From positions 83,117 through 147,116 of the forward strand of contig JAJZNW010000055.1 of NCBI GenBank assembly GCA_021811615.1: DNA of 64,000 nt, given 5' to 3'. Made by a program: the position numbers and the translations under genes. The stretch comes from Bacteroidota bacterium (lineage in GTDB: Bacteria; Bacteroidota; Ignavibacteria; Kryptoniales; JAKASW01). Below the pieces are notes generated by a model. The model saw nothing but the letters and a program-made list of their open reading frames with translations. It made no database searches and had not been told where the DNA came from. How positions within the stretch are numbered: position 1 is the first letter of the stretch; every line of letters begins with the position of its first letter. This document shows positions 21,013 through 31,638 of this stretch, piece after piece.

Positions 21013-22761
21013 TTACTTAAGGAGAAGCATCTTTTTGGTTATTTCGTTTGTTCCCTGGCGAAGGGTATAGAAATAAACTCCACTGGCAAACCTATCCATA
21101 CTGACATTGTAGGTGTACTCGCCGGCTGGTTTATATCCCTGGTCGACTACCTGGACGACCTGCCCGAGAACGTTGTAAACAGTCAGGCTCATCACTCCTG
21201 CGTGCGCCAGACTAACCTTTATGTCCGTTGTCGGGTTGAATGGGTTGGGATAGTTCTGGCTTAGGGAGAACTTTGCGGGTACCTGTGGTCCGACAGTCTT
21301 TACCGCGTTGACCTTACCTTCTTCCCAAAGCTTGAGCTGCGCCGGGAACCAATTGAGATCGCCCAAAGAAAACCCATCGGAACCGACCAGGTTGGCTGTA
21401 TAGGCAAGATTCTCCGGAACCGGGTAGCCCTGCTTGGAGGCCCAGTCCTGAGGCACATTCGGCCATGAGGATGTCAGCGAAGGAGGATCCGAAAGCGGAT
21501 ACACATATGGGCGGAAACCGTTGGCAGATCCGCCGTGAGCCCAAACGGTGTCGACAAAAGCTGCCATGTTGCCTGCGGCCAGCTGTACGAGAGCAGAGTT
21601 GAAGCCGGGATCCACGCTGTCATTGTTTGCCACGTCGACGTATGGCCAGATAGTCTTGTTGGTCAGCATGCTGGCTGGATATGCACTTATGAAATCGGGC
21701 GGACGAAGCGGAACATATGGCGTATCTATCTTGGCAGAATTCAGATTGTTCCAGTTGTCCGTTATCTGACTCGGCCAGAAGTAAGCGTTGTTCGTGATCG
21801 TAATGTGCCTGTCTGCCTCCGTTAGGTTGTAGGGGGACGAATTGAGAGTTGTCAACGAATCCAAGAGAATCAAACCCGATCCCCAACCGCCGGCAGTGGG
21901 ATTCCACGCTACAGGATAGGCCGCCGCAGAGACGCCGTAGAAGATGTTGTTCTTTATCGTCGCGTTGGTCATCTGTCCCATATCGAATACTCCACCCTGA
22001 CCGGAGAGGAAAATGGTGTTGTGTTCGAAATCGAGGTACTTGCAACCGAAGCCTGAAGAACCGAGGACGTATCCACCGGTCAGGAAGAAGGTGTTATTTA
22101 CGAACTTCGCGGTGTCGCAGGGGTACGTTCCGGGATCAACCCACGCGAACCCGGGATTCTGCGGATTGTCGTCCTGGTTATTCCTGAACTCGCAGTTGGT
22201 GATGAAGAAACTTTCGTAATCATGATTGTAGGTGTCGACGATATTCGGTGTCCCGGCGCCAGAAATGTTTTCAAAAATGCAGTGGTCGAAGATATACACA
22301 TCGCTGTCACCGACCGGTTCGGCGAATCGTCCGGTAAACGAAACGCTATCGGTGCGTGTACCGAGGAAGTAAATCCCTTTCAGCATCAGCGTGTCGTTTC
22401 CCTGTGGATTGAAGAAATAACCGATTGAGCTGTTGTCCTGTGCTATCGAGGGAGCGACCACGGGAGGATGTCCAGTCGTGGGATTGATGTAGCCCACGAC
22501 TGTGATGTTTCCCTTCGCGGATACGGGAGCGGTCATGTAGTAGACGGTATCCAGACTGCCGGTCGGTTTAAGCAAGAATACCGTGTTGGGTTTAACGAAA
22601 CCGGTCGAGGTTGTATCAGCGTTGATGACGTTGTTGATATTCCCGGGGGGTAATGGCGATACGACAACAGTATCAGCACTTTGCGCGGCAAACGATGCCG
22701 ATGGCGCAGCTACAAGTGACGCGACAGCGACCAGGAGCAGCGACATAATAGCTGATTTCAT
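21013..22761 (-). CDS. Secreted parallel beta-helix-like protein with T9SS C-terminal sorting domain
   Basis: Start at ATG 22759-22761 (MKSAIMSLLLVAVASLVAAPSASFA); repeated FDHCIFENIS / ITNCEFRNN / FVNNTFFL / FEHNTIFL / IKNNIFYG rungs; C-term LSQNYPNPFNPTTDIKV...SGVYFYTLRQGTNEITKKMLLLK. Confidence 0.75.
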   Translation of the reverse strand: MKSAIMSLLLVAVASLVAAPSASFAAQSADTVVVSPLPPGNINNVINADTTSTGFVKPNTVFLLKPTGSLDTVYYMTAPVSAKGNITVVGYINPTTGHPPVVAPSIAQDNSSIGYFFNPQGNDTLMLKGIYFLGTRTDSVSFTGRFAEPVGDSDVYIFDHCIFENISGAGTPNIVDTYNHDYESFFITNCEFRNNQDDNPQNPGFAWVDPGTYPCDTAKFVNNTFFLTGGYVLGSSGFGCKYLDFEHNTIFLSGQGGVFDMGQMTNATIKNNIFYGVSAAAYPVAWNPTAGGWGSGLILLDSLTTLNSSPYNLTEADRHITITNNAYFWPSQITDNWNNLNSAKIDTPYVPLRPPDFISAYPASMLTNKTIWPYVDVANNDSVDPGFNSALVQLAAGNMAAFVDTVWAHGGSANGFRPYVYPLSDPPSLTSSWPNVPQDWASKQGYPVPENLAYTANLVGSDGFSLGDLNWFPAQLKLWEEGKVNAVKTVGPQVPAKFSLSQNYPNPFNPTTDIKVSLAHAGVMSLTVYNVLGQVVQVVDQGYKPAGEYTYNVSMDRFASGVYFYTLRQGTNEITKKMLLLK

Positions 22762-22933
22762 GATCAAGCATCCTTTCTTTGTTTTTTTTGATTTGAACAG
22801 AAACTTTCCGATGGTGTTCGACGAAACAGCTGCCGGCATAGTATTCTGTGTCCAGGCTGGCCGGCGAACGGGACTTATACCAATCTCAATCTCATGGGGC
22901 TCTTTCCTCCTCTTTGAGTTTGCCTTCATTTGA

Positions 22934-25900
22934 TCATTCCAATACCCAGCGAATGCCCAAGTCCGCGGTGAGGCCATAGTCGGACTCCGACTGAGGAAAT
23001 CCCGACCCCCTCACTACATAAACATCGTTTGCACTGTTGAGATTGTAGAGGTCGAGATAAACTTGAGCGTCGGTCCATGGCAACCCCTGTTTAACCGAAA
23101 TGTCCCAGCGAAGGTATGTCGCCTTATCCACACGAAGTGAGTTATAGAAATCCGTTTGATTGTACACTTCAGACTGGTATATCATCGAAGCCAGTATCGA
23201 AAACCGGCCGTAGTCATATCCGATTGAAAGGTTGGCAATGTCGTTGGGCTGTTGAATCAGTCTGTCCGTATAGGTTGTGTCGACATGGATGACAGGGAAT
23301 GGATAGACGGGCGAATGTTCCGTGACGCTGTAAGGGTACTTAGCGCTCGAGAATATGTGCGTGAAGTTGACATTCAGCACCAAGCCGCTTAAAGGCCCGG
23401 GCAGATACCAGAAATGGGTCTGCCACTCAGCTTCGATACCCCAGAGGTTTACCGGGTACGGATTGTTGATGTAAGTCGTTAGAGAGAACGTCTTCGTATT
23501 GGCCGGCACTCCGGGATAGAGCGAAGGATTGGAGATGTAAGTCTGCTGGCTGAACATAAGGTTATCGATCCTCTTCAGGAACGGATCGACGGCCAGCAAG
23601 CCTATGGTATTGTCGTAAGCTGCGACCTGGAGATCGTAGTTGTGAGAGAACGCCGGACTCAGAGCATAGTTGTTCCAGACGACATAATGTCCGCTGTTGC
23701 TGGAGACATCCAGCCTCGGGGTGATTTGGTAGTAGTTCGGATATGCGAGCGTATTGGTGTACGAACCCCGGATGCTCAGCCAGACGAACGGGTCGTATTT
23801 CACATTGATGTCCGGGAGGAGATACCCATGGTATTCGTCTTTGGTTACCCATGTATGAGGGAGGGTACGCGGATAAGGATTAGTGGCGTCGGCATTGCCG
23901 ATGAATTGCGGCGCGGTATACGAAGTCTTGAGACCCTGGTACCGCGCACCCCCGACGACTGTGACCTGAGGCCCGAGGTTGATTGTCGCCATTAGATATT
24001 CGGCGCTTCTGAATTCGTTACCGTAGTAATCGCTCGCTAGACTGCCGTATACATCCGGGATATAATCAGGGACGGTTTCCGGAGTCGCCGTCTGTGCGCC
24101 CAGGACTTTCAATTCAGAGATGATTGTGCTCAGAGGACCCATTCCTACGCCTGAAAACATGGCGTAGTCGCCGTTGAGAAACTTGCCGTAATTCATGTTC
24201 GGATTATAGAACCCGGCGAGCGGAAAGCTTGTCGAGGCGGTGGCATTCGTGTCGATATTGTAAGGAGGCTGCGCCAACCAGGGAAGCGCGCGGACTAACT
24301 GGTTCCGGCGTCCCGAGGCGTAACCGCCGTACAGGCTGCCATATCCGTCTTCGAAATTATAGTACCGCGTAGTGTACCTGTACATCGCTCCTGCTTTCAA
24401 CGCGACAGAAATTTCGCCGGACAGATTGAAATGCCTTTCGAGATCGATGGATCCCTGAGTATCGTTCTGCTTGTTATAGCTGCGCCATGTGGAATTGCCC
24501 GCCCAATACATGCTGTTCAGGTCTATGAGCTTCTGGGCCGCGCTCGCAATCTGGATGGGGTTCATATTATCGGGAATGTTGCTAGTGCCTGCCGACAGCT
24601 GCTGGAAAGTAACGTTCCAGGCATTCGGGGTAAGATTGTCAGAGTACGCGTTGGAAAGCTTCACGTCCACTTTTATGGAACTAAGTATCTGCTCGTATTG
24701 CAGGATGTCCGTCACCAGATTGATGGAATTGGATGAGAATTGAGTGCCGAAAAGTATATCATTACCGTAATTGGCAAGGTCGTAAGTCTGACTGTGAGTA
24801 TCTGTCGTTTGGTTACCGTGGCTGATCAAATTCACTAATTCGATTTTCCCGTTCGGCAATCTATAGTCAAGTGTCAATGTACCATCATATCTTTGTTCCA
24901 CTGAAGGGGCAAACGAGAGATTCAGGCTCCCGAGTACTATGGAGTCCGGCACGTCCTGTTTATTCGGCTGGTAATAAGATCCACCAAGCTGGTCGGACGT
25001 CAGAGTCTGTCTTTGTGCAATACCCTGGACAAATACACCGAAGCGGTTATTGAAGAAGCGTTTCTCGACGCTGGCGACGAACTTATAATCGTCGTAGGAG
25101 CTCATGAGATTGTTATAAGCCCCCTGCGCAAGGATGGAAACCCTTGGGGCGCCGGTTGGTGTGGCCTGCGCCTCCCTCAGATTGAAATTTACCGTGCCTC
25201 CGAGAACGGCGGCGTCCATATCGGGGGTGACCGTTTTGTATACTTCGATTCCCTGAAGTGAATTCGATGAGATCATGCTGACGTCCACTGCCCGGCCACC
25301 GGGCGTGTTCGAAGGGGTTGAATAAGCGCCGCCTGCAGTGATGGTTCCGCCGAAATTGGCAGGCATCTGCACACCGTCGATGGTGATTTGATTGTACTGC
25401 GGCTGAAGCCCGCGTATCACGATCTGTGTGGCCTCCCCGCCGTTTCTGATCAATGAAATTCCCGGCAGACGACCCACTGATTCGGCCGCGTTCGCATCGG
25501 GAAGGGCTTGTATCCTTGCGGATGATACCACATTAACCTCGTTGTTGGAGGTGAGTTGCTGGTTGATGGCCGCGTTCTGTCCGCTCGCCTGAGCCGTCAC
25601 CACGACCTCTTTGGTGCTAACGCCTACAGCCTCAAGCTTCAAGTCCTTGGTAAGATGCTCGTTGTCTTTGATGTCGATCTTCTCCGAAAGCGATCTGTAA
25701 CCGATATAGGATGCCTTCAGGGTGTATGAACCGGCGGGAATGTTGGAAATAATATAATGTCCGTCCAGGCCCGTCGCCGCACCCATGGATGTCCCTGCAA
25801 GCTGAACGGTGACACCAGGAAGCGGGTCTCCAGTGGCAGCGTCTGTCGCTCTACCTTCGATCCTTCCCGTGGCGCTCCACGACAACCCAGACGTCAGCAA

Positions 25901-25960
25901 AACGAAAAAGATGGCGCAGAGAACAGTATTTGTTTTCATCATATTGATACTTACCTCCAT
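22934..25960 (-). CDS. TonB-dependent receptor with N-terminal carboxypeptidase-regulatory-like domain
   Basis: 1008 aa; IEGRATDAATGDPLPGVTVQLAGTSMGAATGLDGHYIISNIPAGSYTLKASYIGY; plug ALPDANAAESVGRLPGISLIRNGGEATQIVIRGLQPQYNQITIDG; C-term beta-barrel ending GLTADLGIRWVLE. Confidence 0.93.
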   Translation of the reverse strand: MEVSINMMKTNTVLCAIFFVLLTSGLSWSATGRIEGRATDAATGDPLPGVTVQLAGTSMGAATGLDGHYIISNIPAGSYTLKASYIGYRSLSEKIDIKDNEHLTKDLKLEAVGVSTKEVVVTAQASGQNAAINQQLTSNNEVNVVSSARIQALPDANAAESVGRLPGISLIRNGGEATQIVIRGLQPQYNQITIDGVQMPANFGGTITAGGAYSTPSNTPGGRAVDVSMISSNSLQGIEVYKTVTPDMDAAVLGGTVNFNLREAQATPTGAPRVSILAQGAYNNLMSSYDDYKFVASVEKRFFNNRFGVFVQGIAQRQTLTSDQLGGSYYQPNKQDVPDSIVLGSLNLSFAPSVEQRYDGTLTLDYRLPNGKIELVNLISHGNQTTDTHSQTYDLANYGNDILFGTQFSSNSINLVTDILQYEQILSSIKVDVKLSNAYSDNLTPNAWNVTFQQLSAGTSNIPDNMNPIQIASAAQKLIDLNSMYWAGNSTWRSYNKQNDTQGSIDLERHFNLSGEISVALKAGAMYRYTTRYYNFEDGYGSLYGGYASGRRNQLVRALPWLAQPPYNIDTNATASTSFPLAGFYNPNMNYGKFLNGDYAMFSGVGMGPLSTIISELKVLGAQTATPETVPDYIPDVYGSLASDYYGNEFRSAEYLMATINLGPQVTVVGGARYQGLKTSYTAPQFIGNADATNPYPRTLPHTWVTKDEYHGYLLPDINVKYDPFVWLSIRGSYTNTLAYPNYYQITPRLDVSSNSGHYVVWNNYALSPAFSHNYDLQVAAYDNTIGLLAVDPFLKRIDNLMFSQQTYISNPSLYPGVPANTKTFSLTTYINNPYPVNLWGIEAEWQTHFWYLPGPLSGLVLNVNFTHIFSSAKYPYSVTEHSPVYPFPVIHVDTTYTDRLIQQPNDIANLSIGYDYGRFSILASMIYQSEVYNQTDFYNSLRVDKATYLRWDISVKQGLPWTDAQVYLDLYNLNSANDVYVVRGSGFPQSESDYGLTADLGIRWVLE

Positions 25961-26329
25961 CCTATGGTTGAGATATACATGCTGTTATGCTTCGGTTTGC
26001 TTTGAGAAGTGCTCGAAAAGCCGTCACATCATTTTTGAGACCTGCGATGAAAGGTCTGGCAACTCTGATAAGCTCAAACACTGTCGACACTCTTTGAGGT
26101 ATCGGTTCAATCAAGAAAGGAGAATTCCGCGACAGGAATTCGTGATTTTCGTTCCATGATCGGTAGAAGGCGAGAGTGAGATGGTCTCCTCCCAATCGAT
26201 GGGCGGCGAAAACAATGCGTGTGGATATTGCAATCGACAGCGGAGGCGACTTAGGCCTGGCGAGAAGGAACGCAAGCAAGCTGGCGCCAGAATCTCCTTC
26301 GCGTCCACTCCCAACCGCCGAACCGGTGG

Positions 26330-26343
26330 TGTTAGCGCTAACA
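26330..26343. promoter_or_regulatory. LacI-type operator candidate (perfect palindrome TGTTAGCGCTAACA)
   Basis: Perfect 14-bp inverted repeat about 370 bp upstream of the TonB receptor start. Confidence 0.7.
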
Positions 26344-27095
26344 AAGATCCGCCAAAAAAGTCAACCCGGTACGTCAATGTCAACCTCTCCCGGCATGATT
26401 GAACATGGGTTCAAATAGTGGAGACCTGAGTTCACTTGCGCCACCGTCGGACATATCCAACCGATGAAGGCTCCTGATACCACCTCTCGTGTTTCTACAG
26501 ATTCCAATTGATTCTCCGCCGATCCCGTATCAGCATCCGGCTGATTTCCTTCAAACAATGTGGCCGCTAAGTTGGCGTCCCGCTCGCCGCAAATAGTCCG
26601 GCATAGCTTCGCCATCTCGGTCCCATAACTAAAATCCCGGACCACCCATCCGGTCCTCCAGCAACATCAAACTGGACTACTCGATAACGAAAATGCGACC
26701 TGCAAACTCGGTCACTGCTTCAAATGTAAATTCGCGCCGTGCTATTCCCTGGGGCACGCGAGACTGTTTCCAATCATCCAAAGAACGATCAGCTTGACCG
26801 CATCACCGGTCATCACGAGGGAAAAGGCCGTCGGATTCGGATAGAGTTATTTCTTAAATATGAAGCTTTAAATAGGATTACTATTCTTTTGAACTGGAAA
26901 GGTTTAGATGGGTGAAGGATCGAAGCGGTTGCAGTCTCGTTGCAGGCATGCGGTTTACTTCCCGCAGTGCGGCAACCGTTCGCTGCGGAGGCGGTATTCT
27001 GACATTGTGCCGGTGCTTGAGGTACCGGACCGAGAATAACAACCGTCAAATGCTCCTCCCTATTGGTATACGATCCTTAGGTCATCGCTAATCTC

Positions 27096-27109
27096 TGTTA
27101 GCGCTAACA
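27096..27109. promoter_or_regulatory. LacI-type operator candidate (perfect palindrome TGTTAGCGCTAACA)
   Basis: Second identical 14-bp palindrome in the same 1.3-kb intergenic region, 766 bp from the first. Confidence 0.65.
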
Positions 27110-27270
27110 TGCAGCCGTAAGATAACCGCCGCTGAATACAATGTCAAGCAAAATGAGTGCGAATAATTCGTCAATGAATTCCTGGTTCCGCGCCTGCCGG
27201 ACTCTTGTTCCATTCTGCGTCTCCAAATCGCGCCATTTCAGGCCGGGCTCGTGTTTTACGACGAAACGCC

Positions 27271-28464
27271 TCATTTAACCTGACCTTCCCTGTCAATAGT
27301 AGCTGCATTGAGACTATCCGGCGTGAACAGCGCCGGCCCTGGTGTCGCATAGATGTGCCACAAATCGTACTCCGGGGCCCAGTACATTACCCCCAATCCA
27401 TCCGGAGCTTCTCTCACCGTTCTGACCAATGCCACGAGAAACTGCAGCCGCCCTTCAGGTGTAACCGGCCAGAGCATGTCCGGATTATTCTTGAAATGAC
27501 TGGGGCCGTAACCTGTCTCTGCAACAAGGAATGGTTTGTGAAATATGGCGGCACAGCTGTCCATGTTTTCACGCAACTGAGACAGCGTACCGTGACGCCA
27601 CGGCGGGTAGAAGCTCTCCGCTATTATGTCATAATTTATATGTTCTTTGTTCAGATGATCGAAGAACCATTTTGTAATCTTCCAATTGCCTCCCTGGTCG
27701 ATGTGGATCGCGATAAGCGGCGGAGTATTTCCCGCAGCCCTCATCACTCCCTGAATTCCGGCTTTGAGCAAACCGGCCAAACGTTTCCATTGCTTTGCCG
27801 AGTCGTACGGTCCGGGAGGGTTATACAGCTTTGATCCCGGCTCCTTCAACTGAGCTACCGGCCACGCGACGCCGCGAGTTATCTCGTTGCCGATCTGGAC
27901 CCAATCAGGCATCGCTCCGGCCTCCTTAAATCTTTTTATAGTATCGTAAGCATACATTTCCCACTTGATCCTCAGACTGTCGTAACTGAGGCCTCGCCAC
28001 GCGACGGGTATCTCCTGGTGCTGGGGATCGGCCCAGGTATCCGAGAAATGCATATCGAGGAGAAAGACGGCTCCAAGCTCCTTGATCTTTTTCGCCAGGG
28101 GAATCGCCGCAGCGACTGTATTGTCCGGTGCCTCTCTGACAGGCGAGACGAAGACCCTCAGCCGAAAAGCGTTCCAGCCATTCTTCGCGAGGATAGCCAG
28201 CTCGCTGCCAGGTTTGCCGTTATCCATGTATGTGATCTTCGGCCCGAACGAAGGTGCGTCCAGCGCACTTATGTCCGCCCCGAGAACAAACTTCGGTTCC
28301 TGCGCATGTGTAATAGCGGAAAACGAAAGCAGCGAGGCAACGACAACCGATAAAGTGGCTGTGGAGAGTCGGAACTCTCCTGGACGTCCCCGGTGCGATT
28401 TCCGTCGTGTACGGGTGAAAAGAGTGGCAGATGTCATCATGATCATTCCCTTAAGTGATGTCAT
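27271..28464 (-). CDS. GH53 endo-beta-1,4-galactanase
   Basis: 397 aa; LGADISALDAPSFG, LDMHFSDTWADPQHQEIPVAW, WVQIGNEITRGVAWP, FLVAETGYGP, MYWAPEYDLW. Confidence 0.93.
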   Translation of the reverse strand: MTSLKGMIMMTSATLFTRTRRKSHRGRPGEFRLSTATLSVVVASLLSFSAITHAQEPKFVLGADISALDAPSFGPKITYMDNGKPGSELAILAKNGWNAFRLRVFVSPVREAPDNTVAAAIPLAKKIKELGAVFLLDMHFSDTWADPQHQEIPVAWRGLSYDSLRIKWEMYAYDTIKRFKEAGAMPDWVQIGNEITRGVAWPVAQLKEPGSKLYNPPGPYDSAKQWKRLAGLLKAGIQGVMRAAGNTPPLIAIHIDQGGNWKITKWFFDHLNKEHINYDIIAESFYPPWRHGTLSQLRENMDSCAAIFHKPFLVAETGYGPSHFKNNPDMLWPVTPEGRLQFLVALVRTVREAPDGLGVMYWAPEYDLWHIYATPGPALFTPDSLNAATIDREGQVK

Positions 28465-28535
28465 AGAGGGACGTAAATGATCGGGCAGGGTTCACCAACG
28501 TGACCCGGCGCGATCCTGAAATAGAGACAATGGAC

Positions 28536-31079
28536 TTATTTATCGACAACTAATTGGTACTCCGGAACCAGTGTCAGTGATTTCAATTCGGCTGCCTGTC
28601 CACTCTTCGGAAACTGCGGCCACATTCCCTTCTCCAGAAATACCGGAGCATCTTTTCGTAGAGGAAGAATATCCAATTGCAGCGGCCCCGCCCGCAAGTA
28701 GTTCTCGAAACGCTTGAGGCCCACTTTCCATGTCGTCCCGTTGTAGAAATTGTCCTCGAGCAATTTGCCGTCGGAATAGAGGCGGGCCACATCACCAAAG
28801 TATCTCGTGTCTAGGAACAGCTCGCTCAGGTCGGCAGGAAGCTCGTGCGGCAGGTTCACTCTCCATTTGGCAGCCAGCCGGTATACGCTGTCCGGCGGTG
28901 CTTCCGCAACTCTGTGATTCTTCCGCCACGCGACCCAGGGGCCAAGTTTCACAGGTGGTACCCGGCCCGCGTTTTGAAGCTGCGTCAGTTTCAATTTAAC
29001 ATCGGCGCGGGGAACGCTTGCCGAGAACAGGGTGATCCCGTCGCTCTGAGTCGAAGTTCTGATCACGGAGCTTCCGCGTAGAACCGTGGACACTCTCGGA
29101 TGAAAACGGAAATTGAATTCGGGGTCTCCTACTGACTGCAAATAGATATGCGACTTGCCGGAGTAAAACGACGAGTGTGTAAAGAGAAGATGATAGCTCC
29201 CGCCGATATTCACTCTCCATGCCGACTCCGCCTCTTCCTCTGAAAGAAGTACCACCTTGACTTCAGACCCGGAATGCGGCTGTAGAATAATCGCCGGTCG
29301 CAACCCCGTCTCGAGGCCAGTCACGAATCGCGTTGATCCTTCGTCGCTGACCCGGCCGCTTACGGCCGTCATCGACGAGAATGTAGCGGAGTTGAAAGCA
29401 AACTGTGGGACAATTCCGGGGGTCGCGACGAAGAAGTACATGGTTTCCCGACCGGACTTTATCCTGGTGAACAGTTGGGCGGTGCTGTACTTCAGCTGAA
29501 TGCCGGACATATCGAAATTGAAAGGCCAAATGAAATAATCACCTGACGGAACGGATATAGGGACGTCAGGGATTTTCAATATTTCATGAGGAAGCCTGAC
29601 TTCGACCTGGACACTGTCCCAGTTGGGGAGTGGATAATATCGTACATAGTTGTTCCAGAACAGGAATCCTTCCCGGCCATTGGTGCGGACTGAGAGACGC
29701 GGGACGGAGAAATCCGCGGGACTCTTGGGGCGGATTTCCGGCGGACGTACCACTAAAGGAGCAAGCTCGTTCCCGAACTCATTCATGAAGTAGTTAAATA
29801 TCTTGATCTTTCGAAGAGACTCACGCTCTTGACCGAATTCCCCCAGTGGGGCCTGGAAATCGTACGACTTCACCGGCAGATCGTTCGGGTATCCTGTCAC
29901 CTGGGACTCCTGAAGAGTCGAGAGCTTCCCCTGCGGGTTCTCGCCGCCCTGAAACATGTACGTACCGTACATGTTGACGCCCGATCCGAGCATCACGGGA
30001 TACATCGCTGCAACATCGTTCGGTCTTATTATCGGTCTGCGGTGGTAGGTATCCTCGATACCACCTCCCATTTCTGCGGTAAGGAAAGGGGTGGACTCAT
30101 TGCTTGTCAGAGCGTCGATCGAACTTCCCGATTTACCTTCGCCGACCATTTCAATGTTTCCTGAGACGCGGCTGCCGAAACGAAATGCGTATACTTCATT
30201 CGGCGGCAATTGGTTCCTCGACCCGTCCCACGGCGCGTCCATGTAACCGCCGTACACGGGCAGAACCGCTCCTTTAGGGACCACCGCACCATCCCAACCC
30301 GTGACGACATACAACGGCACGTCGAGTCCCGCCTGGATCGCAAGCCTCTTGAGTGCCAGAATATATTCGTCGCCTGCATGAGGCCCGCGCATTGAATATT
30401 CATTGTCCAGCTGAATTCCAATTATTGGCCCGCCATCTTTCCACAAAAGCCCTTTGACCTGTTCGCCGATTTGGTCGTAGAAAGTCTTGACGTATCTCAT
30501 GAATTCGGGTACATCCTTACGGAGATCATTCTTCGGAACTTTTTTCATGATCCAGTTAGGAAGCCCCCCGTTCCTCACCTCGGCGTGGACCCAGGGTCCT
30601 ATCCGAAGTTGGACGTAAAGTCCGTTTTCCGCGCATGATTCTACGAAACGACGGAGATTCCTCCGGCCTGACCAATCGAACTTACCTTCAACTTCCTCCT
30701 GATGGATCCAAATTACATATGTAGAGACAACGTTGACGCCGGCGGCTTTCATCTTCAAGAGTTCCTGGTTCCATAAGTCCTCAGGGACACGCGAATAATG
30801 GAATTCACCCGCGACGGGTAGCCATGGCTTCCCGTCAAGCATAAGATACCTGTTGTTCAATGTGAGCGATCTTCCGTCGGGCGCGACATGAGAACCTTCG
30901 GTGAAATCGGCCTCCGAGGGGGGTGGCACTGTCTCGGTGGCGTTTACGATGATGGGATGAGGAGAAACTTTTGTCTGCGTTTGTGCAGCCACAAAGACCG
31001 GAACGGCAAGGACGATCAACAACAGAGACGACCTGCAAATGCCGCGGACGTCGTAGAAGGCTTCAAGAGGGCTTATCAT
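28536..31079 (-). CDS. GH35 family beta-galactosidase
   Basis: 847 aa; NNRYLMLDGKPWLPVAGEFHYSRVPEDLWNQELLKMKAAGVNVVSTYVIWIHQEEVEGKFDWSG, LRIGPWVHAEVRNGGLPNW, IGIQLDNEY. Confidence 0.92.
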   Translation of the reverse strand: MISPLEAFYDVRGICRSSLLLIVLAVPVFVAAQTQTKVSPHPIIVNATETVPPPSEADFTEGSHVAPDGRSLTLNNRYLMLDGKPWLPVAGEFHYSRVPEDLWNQELLKMKAAGVNVVSTYVIWIHQEEVEGKFDWSGRRNLRRFVESCAENGLYVQLRIGPWVHAEVRNGGLPNWIMKKVPKNDLRKDVPEFMRYVKTFYDQIGEQVKGLLWKDGGPIIGIQLDNEYSMRGPHAGDEYILALKRLAIQAGLDVPLYVVTGWDGAVVPKGAVLPVYGGYMDAPWDGSRNQLPPNEVYAFRFGSRVSGNIEMVGEGKSGSSIDALTSNESTPFLTAEMGGGIEDTYHRRPIIRPNDVAAMYPVMLGSGVNMYGTYMFQGGENPQGKLSTLQESQVTGYPNDLPVKSYDFQAPLGEFGQERESLRKIKIFNYFMNEFGNELAPLVVRPPEIRPKSPADFSVPRLSVRTNGREGFLFWNNYVRYYPLPNWDSVQVEVRLPHEILKIPDVPISVPSGDYFIWPFNFDMSGIQLKYSTAQLFTRIKSGRETMYFFVATPGIVPQFAFNSATFSSMTAVSGRVSDEGSTRFVTGLETGLRPAIILQPHSGSEVKVVLLSEEEAESAWRVNIGGSYHLLFTHSSFYSGKSHIYLQSVGDPEFNFRFHPRVSTVLRGSSVIRTSTQSDGITLFSASVPRADVKLKLTQLQNAGRVPPVKLGPWVAWRKNHRVAEAPPDSVYRLAAKWRVNLPHELPADLSELFLDTRYFGDVARLYSDGKLLEDNFYNGTTWKVGLKRFENYLRAGPLQLDILPLRKDAPVFLEKGMWPQFPKSGQAAELKSLTLVPEYQLVVDK

Positions 31080-31214
31080 TATTCACCTGTATCCATTTAG
31101 GAAATATCTTCCAGTTTCCGGCAGGGCTGACGTTACCCGCGGCCACCGGATGGTCCAACCAGCAGTCAGGTGCAACATTAAATTGCCCCCGATCCGTAAG
31201 TCCGGATCTATGGC

Positions 31215-31228
31215 TGTTAGCGCTACCA
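31215..31228. promoter_or_regulatory. LacI-type operator candidate (TGTTAGCGCTACCA, one mismatch to the palindromes)
   Basis: 13/14 match to the two perfect palindromes; 136 bp upstream of the GH35 start. Confidence 0.65.
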
Positions 31229-31638
31229 TTCAGCCCTAAAATAACCTGATGTGGATGCTATGTCAAGTATATCGAAGCTCGATCTAAAGAGCGCGATTAC
31301 GGTGCGCCGGAAGAACATCCCTATTAATTGAAGAGCCGGACCGTCGTCAAGGGCGGTGAAGAAGTCGTGCCGAATCTCAATATTCTCCACGTTGTCACCA
31401 AAAGAGCTCCACCCGAAGGCCGCAATGCGATTATGCAAAGTGATCCAGCGCACTTGCACCAGTCTGTGACGAATGGTTACCTTTACTCAGGTTTGCAGGC
31501 TCGTATATGCTCATCGTCCTGCCGAATCACCGGAGAGCATAACCGCGAGTGAGCCGATGCCACAAACCGACAGGGCTGGTACATATTTAAATCAAATGGC
31601 ATGGAGCGTCCGACAAGAAATCCTTGGAGGGACGAGTC

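Noticed and set aside
26176-27049. Small ORFs (60-94 aa) in the 25960-27271 gap
   Set aside because: Overlap one another on both strands, no domain motifs, no plausible ribosome-binding context recognised.
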